64,000 nt of DNA from the NCBI RefSeq assembly GCF_003228315.1, contig NZ_CP029693.1, forward strand, positions 992,001 to 1,056,000, written 5' to 3'. Numbering within the stretch: the stretch's first letter is position 1; every line of letters begins with the position of its first letter. The notes below the pieces were generated by a model. The model ran no database searches and was not told where the DNA came from. It worked only from the letters and a program-made list of their open reading frames with translations. This DNA is from Pseudomonas putida. GTDB taxonomy: Bacteria; Pseudomonadota; Gammaproteobacteria; Pseudomonadales; Pseudomonadaceae. Shown here one piece after another: positions 18,092 through 29,013 of this stretch. The position numbers and the translations under genes were made by a program.

Positions 18092-18165
18092 TGATCAGGC
18101 AATTCAGGCCTGCGGTTGGCCTGCATAGGATGGCCACTCCACAACATCCTGTAGCAGAGAACCGC

Positions 18166-19998
18166 ATGACAAAAAAAACAAAGCGCGGCGTCTTCCAGCC
18201 CAGTCTGCTGGCCGTAGCGGTAATGGTTGCCACCGGCGCGAGCACTCAAGCTCACGCCGTTGATTTCAACATCGGGGAGATTCAAGGGTCGTTCGATTCA
18301 TCGCTGTCGGTCGGCGCCAGCTGGTCGACGAGCGACCCGGACAAGCAGTTCATCTCCAACTTCAACTCCCAGGGCGTGACCGGGGGCGAGTCCGCCTCGC
18401 GCACCACCGACGACAACCGCCTGAACTTCAAGAAGGGCGAGACCTTCTCGAAGATCTTCAAGGGCGTGCACGACCTGGAGCTGAAATACGGTGACAGCGG
18501 TGCCTTCGTGCGCGGCAAGTACTGGTACGACTTCGAGCTGATGGACGAGCACCGGCCGTTCTATGACATCGATGACAGTGGCCGGGATCGCGCCGCCAAG
18601 TCCTCGGGCGCGATGTTCCTCGACAGCTTCGTCTACCACAACTACAACCTCGGCGATCAGGTCGGCAACGTGCGCCTGGGCAAGCAGGTGGTGAGCTGGG
18701 GCGAAAGCACCTTCATCGGCAACTCGATCAACAGCATCAACCCGGTGGACGTGGCGGCCCTGCGCCGCCCCGGCGCGGAAGTGAAGGAAGGCCTGATCCC
18801 GGTCAACCTGCTCTACGTGTCCCAGGGCCTGGCCGACAACATCACCGCCGAAGCGTTCTACCAGTTGGAGTGGGAAAAGTCGGTGGTCGACAACTGCGGC
18901 ACCTTCTTCGGCAGCGACGGCGTACCGCAAGGTTGCAACGACCGCCTGGTGGTGGCCGGCCTCGACCTGCCACCGGGCGTGGCGCGCAACACCGGCGGCA
19001 ACGCGGCCATCGCCGCCGGCACCGACGATGCGTTCATCCCGCGCCTGAAGGACAACGATGCCCGCGACGGCGGCCAGTATGGCCTGGCCTTGCGCTGGTA
19101 CGTGCCGGAGCTCAACGACACCGAGTTCGGCGCCTACGCCATGAACTACCACAGCCGCAGCCCGTTCCTGAGCATCAACCAGATGACCAGTGCCGCCGGC
19201 GGCGTGACCTCGGCGCGCAGCGTGCGCTACTTCATCGACTACCCGGAAGACATCCGCCTGTACGGCCTGAGCTTCCAGACCAACGTCGAGGGCGTGTCGC
19301 TGGGTGGCGAGGTCAGCTACCGGCCGAACATGCCGCTGCAACTGAACACCGCCGACCTGCTGTCGGCCGCCACCTTCGGCGCCACTTCGCCGCTGATCAC
19401 CACCGGTTTCGCCGGGCGCAACCTCGGCGCCGAGGTCAACGGCTACAAGCGCATGCCGGTGACCCAGGCCCAGGTGACCGCCACGCAATTCTTCGATCAG
19501 GTGCTGGGCGCCAGTCGCCTGACCCTGGTCGGCGAGGTCGGCTACAACCACATCGGCGGGCTGGGCAAGGCCGACGGCTCGGACCTGCGCTTCGGTCGCA
19601 GCCCGGCCTTCGGTTCCGGTGAGCTGCAAGGCCCGGCTGGCGCCGCGACCTGTGCCGGCACCGCCGTGGGCCTGCCCAACGCCAGCAACCCGGCACAGGA
19701 ATGCAACGACAACGGCTTCTACACCAGCAACAGCTGGGGCTATCGCCTGCGCGGCAAGCTCGATTACCCGAACGTGATCGCCGGCATCAACCTGTCGCCG
19801 AACCTGGCCTGGTCCCATGACGTCGAGGGTTACGGCCCGAACTTCGACGAAGGCTCCAAGGCCGTCAGCCTGGGGCTGGATGCCGACTACCAGAACACCT
19901 ACACCGCCAGCCTGAGTTACACCAATTACTTTGGCGGCGACTTCAACACCAACGTTGATCGTGACTACGTCGCGCTCAGCTTTGGCGTGAACTTCTGA
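18166..19998 (+). CDS. DUF1302 family outer-membrane protein
   Basis: 610 residues. A Sec signal peptide is evident (basic start, hydrophobic LLAVAVMVATGA, cleavage after QAHA). The mature protein begins VDFNIGEIQGSFDSSLSVGASW and continues with alternating, Gly/Tyr/Asn-rich segments typical of a beta-barrel, ending DYVALSFGVNF with a C-terminal Phe. DUF1302 proteins occur beside DUF1329 proteins in catabolic loci for steroids, alkanols and other hydrophobic compounds; an uptake role is suspected but not established. The chosen ATG gives the signal peptide; upstream in-frame codons do not. It heads the plus-strand operon, 26 bases before the DUF1329 gene. Confidence 0.85.
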   Translation: MTKKTKRGVFQPSLLAVAVMVATGASTQAHAVDFNIGEIQGSFDSSLSVGASWSTSDPDKQFISNFNSQGVTGGESASRTTDDNRLNFKKGETFSKIFKGVHDLELKYGDSGAFVRGKYWYDFELMDEHRPFYDIDDSGRDRAAKSSGAMFLDSFVYHNYNLGDQVGNVRLGKQVVSWGESTFIGNSINSINPVDVAALRRPGAEVKEGLIPVNLLYVSQGLADNITAEAFYQLEWEKSVVDNCGTFFGSDGVPQGCNDRLVVAGLDLPPGVARNTGGNAAIAAGTDDAFIPRLKDNDARDGGQYGLALRWYVPELNDTEFGAYAMNYHSRSPFLSINQMTSAAGGVTSARSVRYFIDYPEDIRLYGLSFQTNVEGVSLGGEVSYRPNMPLQLNTADLLSAATFGATSPLITTGFAGRNLGAEVNGYKRMPVTQAQVTATQFFDQVLGASRLTLVGEVGYNHIGGLGKADGSDLRFGRSPAFGSGELQGPAGAATCAGTAVGLPNASNPAQECNDNGFYTSNSWGYRLRGKLDYPNVIAGINLSPNLAWSHDVEGYGPNFDEGSKAVSLGLDADYQNTYTASLSYTNYFGGDFNTNVDRDYVALSFGVNF

Positions 19999-20025
19999 CG
20001 CCCCCTTGCCCGAGGAGCCCGAACA

Positions 20026-21393
20026 ATGAAAACAACAACCCTGCTACGCACCGGCGCATTGACCCTCTCGTTGCTGGCCACCAGTGTGTTGGCTGCCGTA
20101 TCCCCGCAAGAGGCTGCCCAGTTGGGCAGCACCCTGACGCCGCTGGGTGCCGAGAAGGCAGGCAACGCCGATGGCAGCATTCCGGCCTGGACCGGTGGCC
20201 TCAAGCCCGGCGCGGCACCGCTCGATCGCGGTTTCATCGGTGAACCATTCGCCGCGGACAAGCCGCAGTTCGTCATCACCGCCGCCAACGCCGAGCAGTA
20301 CAAGGACAAGCTGACCCCCGGCCAGCTGGCGATGTTCAAGCGTTATCCGGACAGCTACCGGATCCCGGTCTACAAGACCCAGCGCACCGCCGCCAACCCG
20401 CAGAACATCTATGACATCGCCAAGAAGAGCGCGGTGACCACCCAGTTGATCAACGATGGCACCGGCCTGGCCAATTTCAGCCAGACCCGCTACTACCCGT
20501 TCCCGATTCCCAAGAGCGGCGTCGAGGTCTACTGGAACCACACCAACCGTTATCGCGGCGGCAACATGCTGCGTCAGGCCGCCCAGGCCGCGCCGCAGGC
20601 CAACGGTTCCTACTCGATTGTCGAGTACCAGGACGAACTGGCCTTCCCGCAACTCATGGAAGGTATCGAACCGGGCCAGGCCGATAACGTCCTGTATTTC
20701 TACAAACAGGAAATCACCGCCCCTTCGCGCCTGGCCGGCAGCGTGGTGCTGATCCACGAGACCATCGACCAGGTCAAGGAACCGCGCCTGGCGTGGGTCT
20801 ACAACGCCGGCCAGCGCCGCGTGCGCCGTGCCCCGCAAATCGCCTATGACGGCCCGGGCAACGGCTCGGACGGCATGCGCACCGCCGACAACACCGACTT
20901 GATGAACGGCGCCCCGGACCGCTACGACTGGAAGCTGATCGGCAAGAAGGAGCTGTACATCCCGTACAACAACTACAAGCTGCAATCGCCCAAGCTCAAG
21001 TACGACGACATCATCAAGCCGGGCCACATCAACCAGGACTTGACCCGTTACGAGCTGCACCGGGTCTGGCATGTCGAGGCCACTTTGAAGCCGGGCGAAC
21101 GCCATGTGTACGCCAAGCGTGACCTGTACTTCGACGAAGACACCTGGCAGATCGCCGAGGTCGATCACTACGACGGTCGCGGACAACTCTGGCGTGTCGG
21201 TGAGGGTTATGGCGTCAACGACTACGAACGAGGCGCCGCCGGCTACGCAATGATGGGGATCTATGACCTGATCGCCGGCCGCTACAACGTGCTGGCGATG
21301 ATCAACGAGTCCAGGCAGGCGCCGCTGTTTGGCAACGCCGCCAAGATGAACGACTTCACCCCGGCCGCGCTGCGTATCGCTGGCGTGCGCTGA
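20026..21393 (+). CDS. DUF1329 family periplasmic lipoprotein-sorting-like protein
   Basis: 455 residues with a signal peptide (MKTTTLLRTGALTLSLLATSVLAAV). Family markers are LGSTLTPLGAEKAGNADGSIPAWTGGL near the mature N-terminus, QRRVRRAPQIAYDGPG, and a C-terminal RDLYFDEDTWQIAEVDHYDGRGQLWRVGEGY (in part). DUF1329 proteins have a LolA/LolB-like fold and are expected in the periplasm or inner leaflet of the outer membrane. GAGGAG precedes the ATG. With the DUF1302 barrel it forms a conserved pair thought to move a hydrophobic substrate. A strong intrinsic terminator follows at 21411. Confidence 0.85.
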   Translation: MKTTTLLRTGALTLSLLATSVLAAVSPQEAAQLGSTLTPLGAEKAGNADGSIPAWTGGLKPGAAPLDRGFIGEPFAADKPQFVITAANAEQYKDKLTPGQLAMFKRYPDSYRIPVYKTQRTAANPQNIYDIAKKSAVTTQLINDGTGLANFSQTRYYPFPIPKSGVEVYWNHTNRYRGGNMLRQAAQAAPQANGSYSIVEYQDELAFPQLMEGIEPGQADNVLYFYKQEITAPSRLAGSVVLIHETIDQVKEPRLAWVYNAGQRRVRRAPQIAYDGPGNGSDGMRTADNTDLMNGAPDRYDWKLIGKKELYIPYNNYKLQSPKLKYDDIIKPGHINQDLTRYELHRVWHVEATLKPGERHVYAKRDLYFDEDTWQIAEVDHYDGRGQLWRVGEGYGVNDYERGAAGYAMMGIYDLIAGRYNVLAMINESRQAPLFGNAAKMNDFTPAALRIAGVR

Positions 21394-21410
21394 GACGGCA
21401 ACCGACACGG

Positions 21411-21458
21411 GCGGGTAATGACATTTCGCAGGTGAAATGACGTTACCCGCTTTTTTTT
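21411..21458 (+). terminator. Rho-independent terminator after the DUF1329 gene
   Basis: Outer arms GCGGGTAA and TTACCCGC enclose an inner stem CATTTC/GAAATG with a small loop, followed by eight Ts (21451-21458). This is the clearest intrinsic terminator in the window. It separates the DUF1302-DUF1329 pair from the DUF1254 genes, which start at 21484, so part of the downstream expression may depend on read-through. Confidence 0.85.
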
Positions 21459-21483
21459 GCGCACATTTCATTGGAGGAAAATC

Positions 21484-22887
21484 ATGAGCCGTTTACGTGC
21501 ATTGACGATCGCAGGCGTACTGCTCACAACCCTGGGTGCATCGACTTCCTACGGGCAGTCCCTGAGCGTCGATGAAGCCCGGGCGATCGCCAAAGAGGCC
21601 TACATCTACGGATTCCCGCTGGTAGACAACTACCGCGTTCAATACTCGTACTTCGTGGACGAAGGCAACCCGGAATTCAAGGCCCCGTGGAACCAGCTGA
21701 ACAACACCGCGCGTGTCTATACCCCTGACGACAAGGCGATCCAGACGCCCAACTCCGATACGCCCTACTCCCAACTTGGCGCGGACCTGCGCAGCGAACC
21801 CTTGGTGCTGACCCTGCCTAAAGTCGAGGACGGGCGCTACTTCTCCGCGCAATTCGTCGACCAGTACACCTTCAACTTCGCCTATCTGGGCAGCCGCACC
21901 AGCGGCAACGGCGGTGGCAATTATTTGCTCGCCGGTCCCGACTGGAAGGGAGAAACCCCACCGGGGATCAAGGGTGTGATTCGCTCGCAAACGCAGTTCG
22001 CTTTCGTCTTCTACCGCACCCAACTGTTCAACCCGGCCGATATCGACAACGTGAAGAAGGTCCAGGCCGGCTACAAGGTGCAACCGCTCTCGGCCTTCCT
22101 GGGCAAGCCGGCACCGGCCACGACAGCGGTCGACTTCATCAAGCCGCTGAGCCCGGACCAGGAACTTTCGTCACTGGAGTTCTTCAATGTGCTGAACTTC
22201 GTGCTCAAGTTCTGCCCGACCCACCCCGACGAACAGGCGCTGATGCAACGCCTGGCCAAATTGGGGATCGGTCCCGGCCAGTCGTTCAATGTCGACAGCC
22301 TGTCACCCGAGTTGCGCCAGGCCATTGCCGATGGCATGGCCGATGCCTGGAGCAAGGATTTCGCCGAATTTGAGAAACTGCGTAATGCACGCAAGGTCAC
22401 CAGCCGCGATGTCTTCGGCACCCGCGAACATTTGCACAACAACTATCTGTACCGCATGGCCGGCGCCGTCAGTGGCATCTACGGCAACTCCGAGGACGAG
22501 GCGCTTTACCCCAGCTACTACGTCGATGGCGCCGGCAAACCACTGGATGCCGCGCAGCATCGCTATGTGCTGCGTTTCGCGCCGGGGCAATTGCCGCCCG
22601 TCAACGCGTTCTGGTCCCTCACGCCCTACAACCTGCCGGCGCGGATGCTGATTGCCAACCCGTTGAACCGCTACCTGATCAACTCGGCGATGCTGCCGGA
22701 TCTGAAACGCGATCCCGACGGCGGCCTGACGTTCTATGTCCAGCCGCAATCGCCGGGCAAGGACAAGGAAGCCAACTGGCTGCCCACGCCCAATGGCCCG
22801 TTCATCATCGCTATGCGCATGTACTGGCCCAAGCCCGAGGCTCTCAGCGGCCAATGGCAGCGGCCTGAACTGCAGCAGGTGAACTGA
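21484..22887 (+). CDS. DUF1254 domain-containing exported protein
   Basis: 467 residues with a signal peptide (MSRLRALTIAGVLLTTLGASTSYGQ). After it come the DUF1254 signature AKEAYIYGFPLVDNYR and QTPNSDTPYSQLGADLRSEP. The C-terminal DUF1214 region contains FWSLTPYNLPARMLIANPLNRY and NWLPTPNGPFIIAMRMYWPK. The role of this two-domain family is not known; it is probably periplasmic. GGAGG six bases before ATG 21484 fixes the start. It lies immediately after the terminator and 43 bases before a second, shorter DUF1254 gene. Confidence 0.85.
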   Translation: MSRLRALTIAGVLLTTLGASTSYGQSLSVDEARAIAKEAYIYGFPLVDNYRVQYSYFVDEGNPEFKAPWNQLNNTARVYTPDDKAIQTPNSDTPYSQLGADLRSEPLVLTLPKVEDGRYFSAQFVDQYTFNFAYLGSRTSGNGGGNYLLAGPDWKGETPPGIKGVIRSQTQFAFVFYRTQLFNPADIDNVKKVQAGYKVQPLSAFLGKPAPATTAVDFIKPLSPDQELSSLEFFNVLNFVLKFCPTHPDEQALMQRLAKLGIGPGQSFNVDSLSPELRQAIADGMADAWSKDFAEFEKLRNARKVTSRDVFGTREHLHNNYLYRMAGAVSGIYGNSEDEALYPSYYVDGAGKPLDAAQHRYVLRFAPGQLPPVNAFWSLTPYNLPARMLIANPLNRYLINSAMLPDLKRDPDGGLTFYVQPQSPGKDKEANWLPTPNGPFIIAMRMYWPKPEALSGQWQRPELQQVN

Positions 22888-22930
22888 TCAACATCGTTCT
22901 TGCAGACCACTATTCCACGGATGATTTCCC

Positions 22931-23959
22931 ATGCTTAAACATGCTTGCCTGGCCACAGCCATTGCCCTGATCGCCCCGACACTCTTCGCCTTGGCCGCCC
23001 AGGCCAACGACACGGTGCCCGTGAACGCGGACAACTTCGCCCGCGCCGAATCCGATCGCTACTTCAGCGCCGCCGTCGCCCAGGGTGGCTTTGGCCAGTT
23101 TCACCACCACCGCACGACCATGGCCATCGACAAGCAAACCGTCATTCGCCCCAACCGCGACACGCTGTATTCGGCGGCGGTGTTCGACCTCGATGCAGGG
23201 CCCGTGACGATCACCTTGCCCGACGCCGGCCAGCGCTACATGTCGCTGCAGGTGATCAACGAAGACCATTACGTCACGTCCGTTGTATATGGCCAGGGCA
23301 GTTACACCCTCAGCCGCGAACAGGCCGGCACGCGCTACGCCATCGTCGGTGTGCGCACCCTGTTCAACCCGGAACAGGAAAAAGACCTCGACCAGGCCCA
23401 TGCACTGCAGGATGCGATCAAGGTCAGCCAGGCGAAGCCGGGCAGCTTCGAAGTGCCGAAATGGGACCCGATCAGCCAGAAGAATGTGCGTGATGCCCTG
23501 GTGCAATTGGGTTCGACCCTGCCGGATACCCAGCGCATGTTCGGTAATCGCGAGCAGGTCGACCCCGTGCGGCACTTGATCGGTGCCGCGACGGCCTGGG
23601 GCGGCAATCCGGAGAAGGATGCCTTGTACCTGACCGTCACGCCGACACAAAACAACGGTCAGACTCCCTACACACTCAAGGTCAAGGACGTACCGGTGAA
23701 CGCCTTCTGGTCGGTCAGCGTGTACAATGCCAAGGCCTACTTCGAGCCCAATGCCCTGAACGCTTATTCGCTCAACAGCCTGACCGCAAAGCGTAATAAA
23801 GACGGTGAAGCAGCCATTCAGTTTGGCGGTTGCGACGGCAAGGTCGCCAACTGCCTCCCAATCACCGAGGGCTGGAACTACACCGTGCGCCTGTACCAGC
23901 CACGGGCCGAAATACTCAGCGGCAACTGGACCTTTCCAGTGGCGCAACCGCTGAACTGA
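22931..23959 (+). CDS. DUF1254/DUF1214 domain exported protein, short form
   Basis: 342 residues with a signal peptide ending ALAAQA. The N-terminal part is reduced: it begins at VNADNFARAESDRYF and goes directly to IRPNRDTLYSAAVFDLDAGP. The C-terminal DUF1214 part (VNAFWSVSVYNAKAYFEPN...AYSLN) is complete. Shorter DUF1254 homologues of this type often neighbour full-length ones. No catalytic motif is recognised. Gene order suggests cotranscription with the longer paralogue upstream. Confidence 0.8.
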   Translation: MLKHACLATAIALIAPTLFALAAQANDTVPVNADNFARAESDRYFSAAVAQGGFGQFHHHRTTMAIDKQTVIRPNRDTLYSAAVFDLDAGPVTITLPDAGQRYMSLQVINEDHYVTSVVYGQGSYTLSREQAGTRYAIVGVRTLFNPEQEKDLDQAHALQDAIKVSQAKPGSFEVPKWDPISQKNVRDALVQLGSTLPDTQRMFGNREQVDPVRHLIGAATAWGGNPEKDALYLTVTPTQNNGQTPYTLKVKDVPVNAFWSVSVYNAKAYFEPNALNAYSLNSLTAKRNKDGEAAIQFGGCDGKVANCLPITEGWNYTVRLYQPRAEILSGNWTFPVAQPLN

Positions 23960-24029
23960 AACGGGCGGGCCTACCCCAAAGGAGGGGGATAAATGCCCGG
24001 CACATCTCTCTATTGTGGATGCCTGTAAC

Positions 24030-24050
24030 GGGCCATGAATCCCATGGCCC
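24030..24050. promoter_or_regulatory. Inverted repeat GGGCCATG-N5-CATGGCCC
   Basis: Eight-base perfect arms with a five-base spacer lie 29 bases upstream of the acyl-CoA dehydrogenase ATG. There is no T-tract, so a terminator is unlikely. It may be an operator or a 5'-UTR hairpin. Confidence 0.35.
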
Positions 24051-24079
24051 CAACTGCACACTGTTAGACGAGAGATGCC

Positions 24080-25882
24080 ATGACTGACCTGCTGCTCAAC
24101 GAGCGCGAGTTGCGCTTCCAGCTTTACGAGCTGCTCGATACCCAGGCGTTGCTGCAACGCCCACGCTACGCGGACCACGACCGCGGCGTGTTCGACGCCT
24201 CTCTCACCACCGCCCGCCAGATCGCCAGCGAGCTGTTCGCCCCGCACAACCACAAGGGCGACGCCAACGAACCGACCTTCGATGGCGAACGGGTGCACAT
24301 GATTCCCGAGACCAAGGCCGCCTGGGATGCCTTCGCCCAGGCCGGTTTCCTGGCCGCGCACCACGACTTCGAAGATGGCGGCCTGCAACTGCCGGAAGTG
24401 GTACTGCGCGCCTGCATGGCTTACTTCAATGCGGCCAATATCTCCACGGTCGCCTATTCGTTCCTGAGCATCGGCGCGACCAACCTGGTGAAAGCCTTTG
24501 CCGGCCCACAACTGCGCGAGCGCTTCCTGCCACCGATGCTCGATGGCCGCTTCAGCGGCACCATGGCCCTCACCGAGCCCGGCCAGGGTTCGGCGCTGGG
24601 CGACTTGCGCACCACCGCACGCCCGGCGGAAAACGGCACTTACCGGCTCTTCGGCCAGAAGATGTTCATCTCCGGTGGCGACCACGAACTGACCGACAAC
24701 ATCGTGCACATGGTATTGGCCCGGATCGAAGGCGCGCCGGCCGGCACCAAGGGCATTTCGCTGTTTTTGGTGCCCAAGTTCCTGGTCAATGCCGACGGCA
24801 GCGTCGGCGAGCGCAACGACGTAGCGCTGGCCGGCCTGCTGCACAAGATGGGCTATCGCAACACCACCTCCACCGTACTGAGCTTCGGCGAGCACGACGG
24901 CGCCGTAGGGTATCTGGTCGGCGAGGCGCATCAGGGCCTGAGCTACATGTTCCAGATGATGAACGAGGCGCGTATCGGCGTCGGCCTGGGCGCCGCCAGC
25001 CTCGCTTATCAAAGCTACATTCATGCCCTGGACTACGCCCGTCAGCGTCCGCAGGGTCGCCTGCCCGGCAACAAGAACCCGGCAGCACCACAGGTGCGCA
25101 TCGTCGAGCATGCCGATGTGCGGCGGATGCTGTTGCAACAGAAGGTCTATGCCGAGGGCAGCCTGGCGCTGTGCCTGTATGCCAGCAGCCTGGTGGAAGA
25201 TGCCCACACCTGCGCCACGCCACTGGAGCGCCGCAATGCCGCCGAGCTGCTCGACGTACTGACACCGGTGGTCAAGTCCTGGCCTTCGCGCTACGGCCTG
25301 CTCGCCTCCGAGATTGGTGTGCAGGTACTGGGCGGCGCCGGTTACACCCGCGAATACCCGCTGGAGCAGTACTACCGCGACAACCGTCTGAACCCGATCC
25401 ATGAAGGCACCGAAGGCATCCAGGCAATCGACCTGCTGGGTCGCAAACTCGGGCCGCGTGGTGGTGACGGGTATCGACTGTTCACCGCCGAAGTGCTGGC
25501 CACCCTGCTGGTGGCCAACAATGACAGCCACTGCGCGCCGCTGGCTGCACTGCTGGCCGACGCATTGAGTGTGCTGGAGCAAGTCACCGCCAGCCTGCAG
25601 GCGCAAGTGGCGGCCGATGCCAACCTCGGCATGGCCAATGCCACGCCTTACCTGGATGTGTTCGGGCGCGTGGTGGTTGGCTGGATCTGGCTGCGCAAGG
25701 CGCTGTTGGCCAGCCGTGCCTTGAATTCGAACGCCAGCGGCAGTGACGTCGACTTCTATCAGGGCAAGTTGCAGGCCGCGCATTACTTCATGAGCTGGGA
25801 GCTGGCGTCGCTGGCGTCTCAGGCGCGGTTGCTGACCGAAGCCAATCACGTCGCCTACTACATGCAGGACAGCTGGTTCTAG
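24080..25882 (+). CDS. Acyl-CoA dehydrogenase, ~600-residue type
   Basis: 600 residues, longer than the ~380-residue classical enzymes because of an extra C-terminal helical domain. Visible motifs are GTMALTEPGQGSALGDLRT, FGQKMFISGGDHELTDNIVHM, YMFQMMNEARIGVGLGAASLAYQSY and the flavin-closing GGAGYTREYPLEQYYRDNRLNPIHEGTEGIQ (in parts). This class includes enzymes for long-chain or unusual acyl-CoAs. ATG at 24080 follows AGACGAGAG. Together with the bifunctional enzyme downstream it provides a second dehydrogenation/hydration/oxidation set. Confidence 0.85.
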   Translation: MTDLLLNERELRFQLYELLDTQALLQRPRYADHDRGVFDASLTTARQIASELFAPHNHKGDANEPTFDGERVHMIPETKAAWDAFAQAGFLAAHHDFEDGGLQLPEVVLRACMAYFNAANISTVAYSFLSIGATNLVKAFAGPQLRERFLPPMLDGRFSGTMALTEPGQGSALGDLRTTARPAENGTYRLFGQKMFISGGDHELTDNIVHMVLARIEGAPAGTKGISLFLVPKFLVNADGSVGERNDVALAGLLHKMGYRNTTSTVLSFGEHDGAVGYLVGEAHQGLSYMFQMMNEARIGVGLGAASLAYQSYIHALDYARQRPQGRLPGNKNPAAPQVRIVEHADVRRMLLQQKVYAEGSLALCLYASSLVEDAHTCATPLERRNAAELLDVLTPVVKSWPSRYGLLASEIGVQVLGGAGYTREYPLEQYYRDNRLNPIHEGTEGIQAIDLLGRKLGPRGGDGYRLFTAEVLATLLVANNDSHCAPLAALLADALSVLEQVTASLQAQVAADANLGMANATPYLDVFGRVVVGWIWLRKALLASRALNSNASGSDVDFYQGKLQAAHYFMSWELASLASQARLLTEANHVAYYMQDSWF

Positions 25883-25890
25883 TGAACCTG

Positions 25891-25985
25891 CTGTGGGAGC
25901 GAGCCTGCTCGCGATGAGGCCGTCACATTCACCATCGTTATCTTTTGACTGACAGGGCCCCATCGCGAGCAGGCTCGCTCCTACG
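25891..25985. repeat. REP doublet
   Basis: CTGTGGGAGCGAGCCTGCTC and its inverted partner ending GCTCCTACGG enclose a ~48-base loop. It sits between two genes of the same direction, so their mRNA levels may be uncoupled here. Confidence 0.9.
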
Positions 25986-26043
25986 GTAGTTATTCACAGG
26001 TCCGCGATGCACGCGCCCTTACAACAAAAATCAGGAAAGCATC

Positions 26044-28155
<2,112 letters not shown>

Positions 28156-28162
28156 GTTGAAC

Positions 28163-28190
28163 AACCGGCCCCCACAGTGGGGCCGGTTTT
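28163..28190 (+). terminator. Intrinsic terminator after the bifunctional enzyme gene
   Basis: Arms AACCGGCCCC and GGGGCCGGTT enclose a six-base loop and end in a TTTT run. The next gene starts at 28221, so termination may be partial. Confidence 0.75.
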
Positions 28191-28220
28191 CTGTTGGCAG
28201 CATAATCGCGAGGATGTGTG

Positions 28221-28997
28221 ATGGACCTGTTCAATCGATTTTCATTGGCCGGCAAGACCGTGCTGGTGACCGGCGCCTCCAGCGGTATCGGTGCCCATCT
28301 GGCCCGGGTGGCCGCTGCCGCCGGCGCTCGTGTGGTGCTCGGCGCGCGGCGTATCGAGCGTTTGCAGCAGCTGGCACAAGGCATTCATGAGGCTGGCGGC
28401 GAAGCGCTGGCAGTCACCCTGGACGTGACCGACCGGGACAGCGTTGAAGCCGCGTTTGACGCAGGCGAAGCGGCTTTCGGGGTAATCGACGTGGTGCTCA
28501 ACAATGCCGGTATCGGCAATGGCCAGCGGGTACTGGAGATCAGCGAGGGCGATTGGCAGGCCATGCTGTCGACCAACCTCGACGGTGTGTGGCGCGTCGC
28601 CCAATGCGCGGCCCAGCGGCTGGCCAAGGCGCAGCGGCCCGGGAGCATCGTCAACATCGCTTCGATACTCGGCCTGCGCGTGGGGACCGGCTACAGCCAC
28701 TACTGCGCGGCCAAGGCCGGCGTGGTGCAACTGAGCAAGTCACTGGCGCTGGAGCTGGCGCGCTATCAGATCCGGGTCAATGCGATTGCGCCGGGGTACT
28801 TCAAGACCGAGATGAATGACGCGTATTTCGACAGTGACAAGGGCCAGGCCTACATCCGCGACATCGTGCCGATGCGCCGGTTGGGCAGCCTGCAGGAACT
28901 GGAAGGGCCTTTCCTGCTGCTGGCGAGCGACGCCGGGGCTTTCATGACGGGGGCGGTACTGGCGGTGGACGGTGGGCATCTGGTGGGTAGTTTGTAG
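28221..28997 (+). CDS. SDR-family oxidoreductase
   Basis: 258 residues of classical SDR: VTGASSGIGAHLA, LGARRIERL (Arg after beta-2, suggesting NADP), LDVTD, NNAGIGN, IVNIASILG and the catalytic YCAAKAG. GAGGA precedes ATG 28221; a GTG directly upstream is less likely. It is the last gene of the plus-strand catabolic run and probably acts on a hydroxyl or keto group of the substrate or on a 3-hydroxyacyl-CoA. Confidence 0.85.
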   Translation: MDLFNRFSLAGKTVLVTGASSGIGAHLARVAAAAGARVVLGARRIERLQQLAQGIHEAGGEALAVTLDVTDRDSVEAAFDAGEAAFGVIDVVLNNAGIGNGQRVLEISEGDWQAMLSTNLDGVWRVAQCAAQRLAKAQRPGSIVNIASILGLRVGTGYSHYCAAKAGVVQLSKSLALELARYQIRVNAIAPGYFKTEMNDAYFDSDKGQAYIRDIVPMRRLGSLQELEGPFLLLASDAGAFMTGAVLAVDGGHLVGSL

Positions 28998-29013
28998 ACG
29001 CTGATTATCAAAA

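Larger units (their letters stand above)
17732..18165. other. Divergent promoter region, LAL gene / DUF1302 operon
   Basis: 434 bases without a gene. It includes a variant REP doublet (17878-17970), an inverted repeat GGTAAT-N7-ATTACC (18073-18091), the palindrome CCTGATCAGG (18090-18099) overlapping its right arm, and two direct copies of GGCCTGC spaced 11 bases apart (18107-18113 and 18118-18124). These lie 40-95 bases before the DUF1302 start and are candidate activator sites. Confidence 0.55.

Noticed and set aside
18298..19818. 506-residue minus-strand open frame
   Set aside because: Antisense to the DUF1302 gene, which has a signal peptide and barrel features; the shadow has none.
22910..25963. 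1017-residue minus-strand open frame
   Set aside because: It is antisense to the short DUF1254 gene and the acyl-CoA dehydrogenase gene, with Gly/Val/His/Gln-rich low-sense composition typical of a codon-bias shadow in GC-rich DNA.
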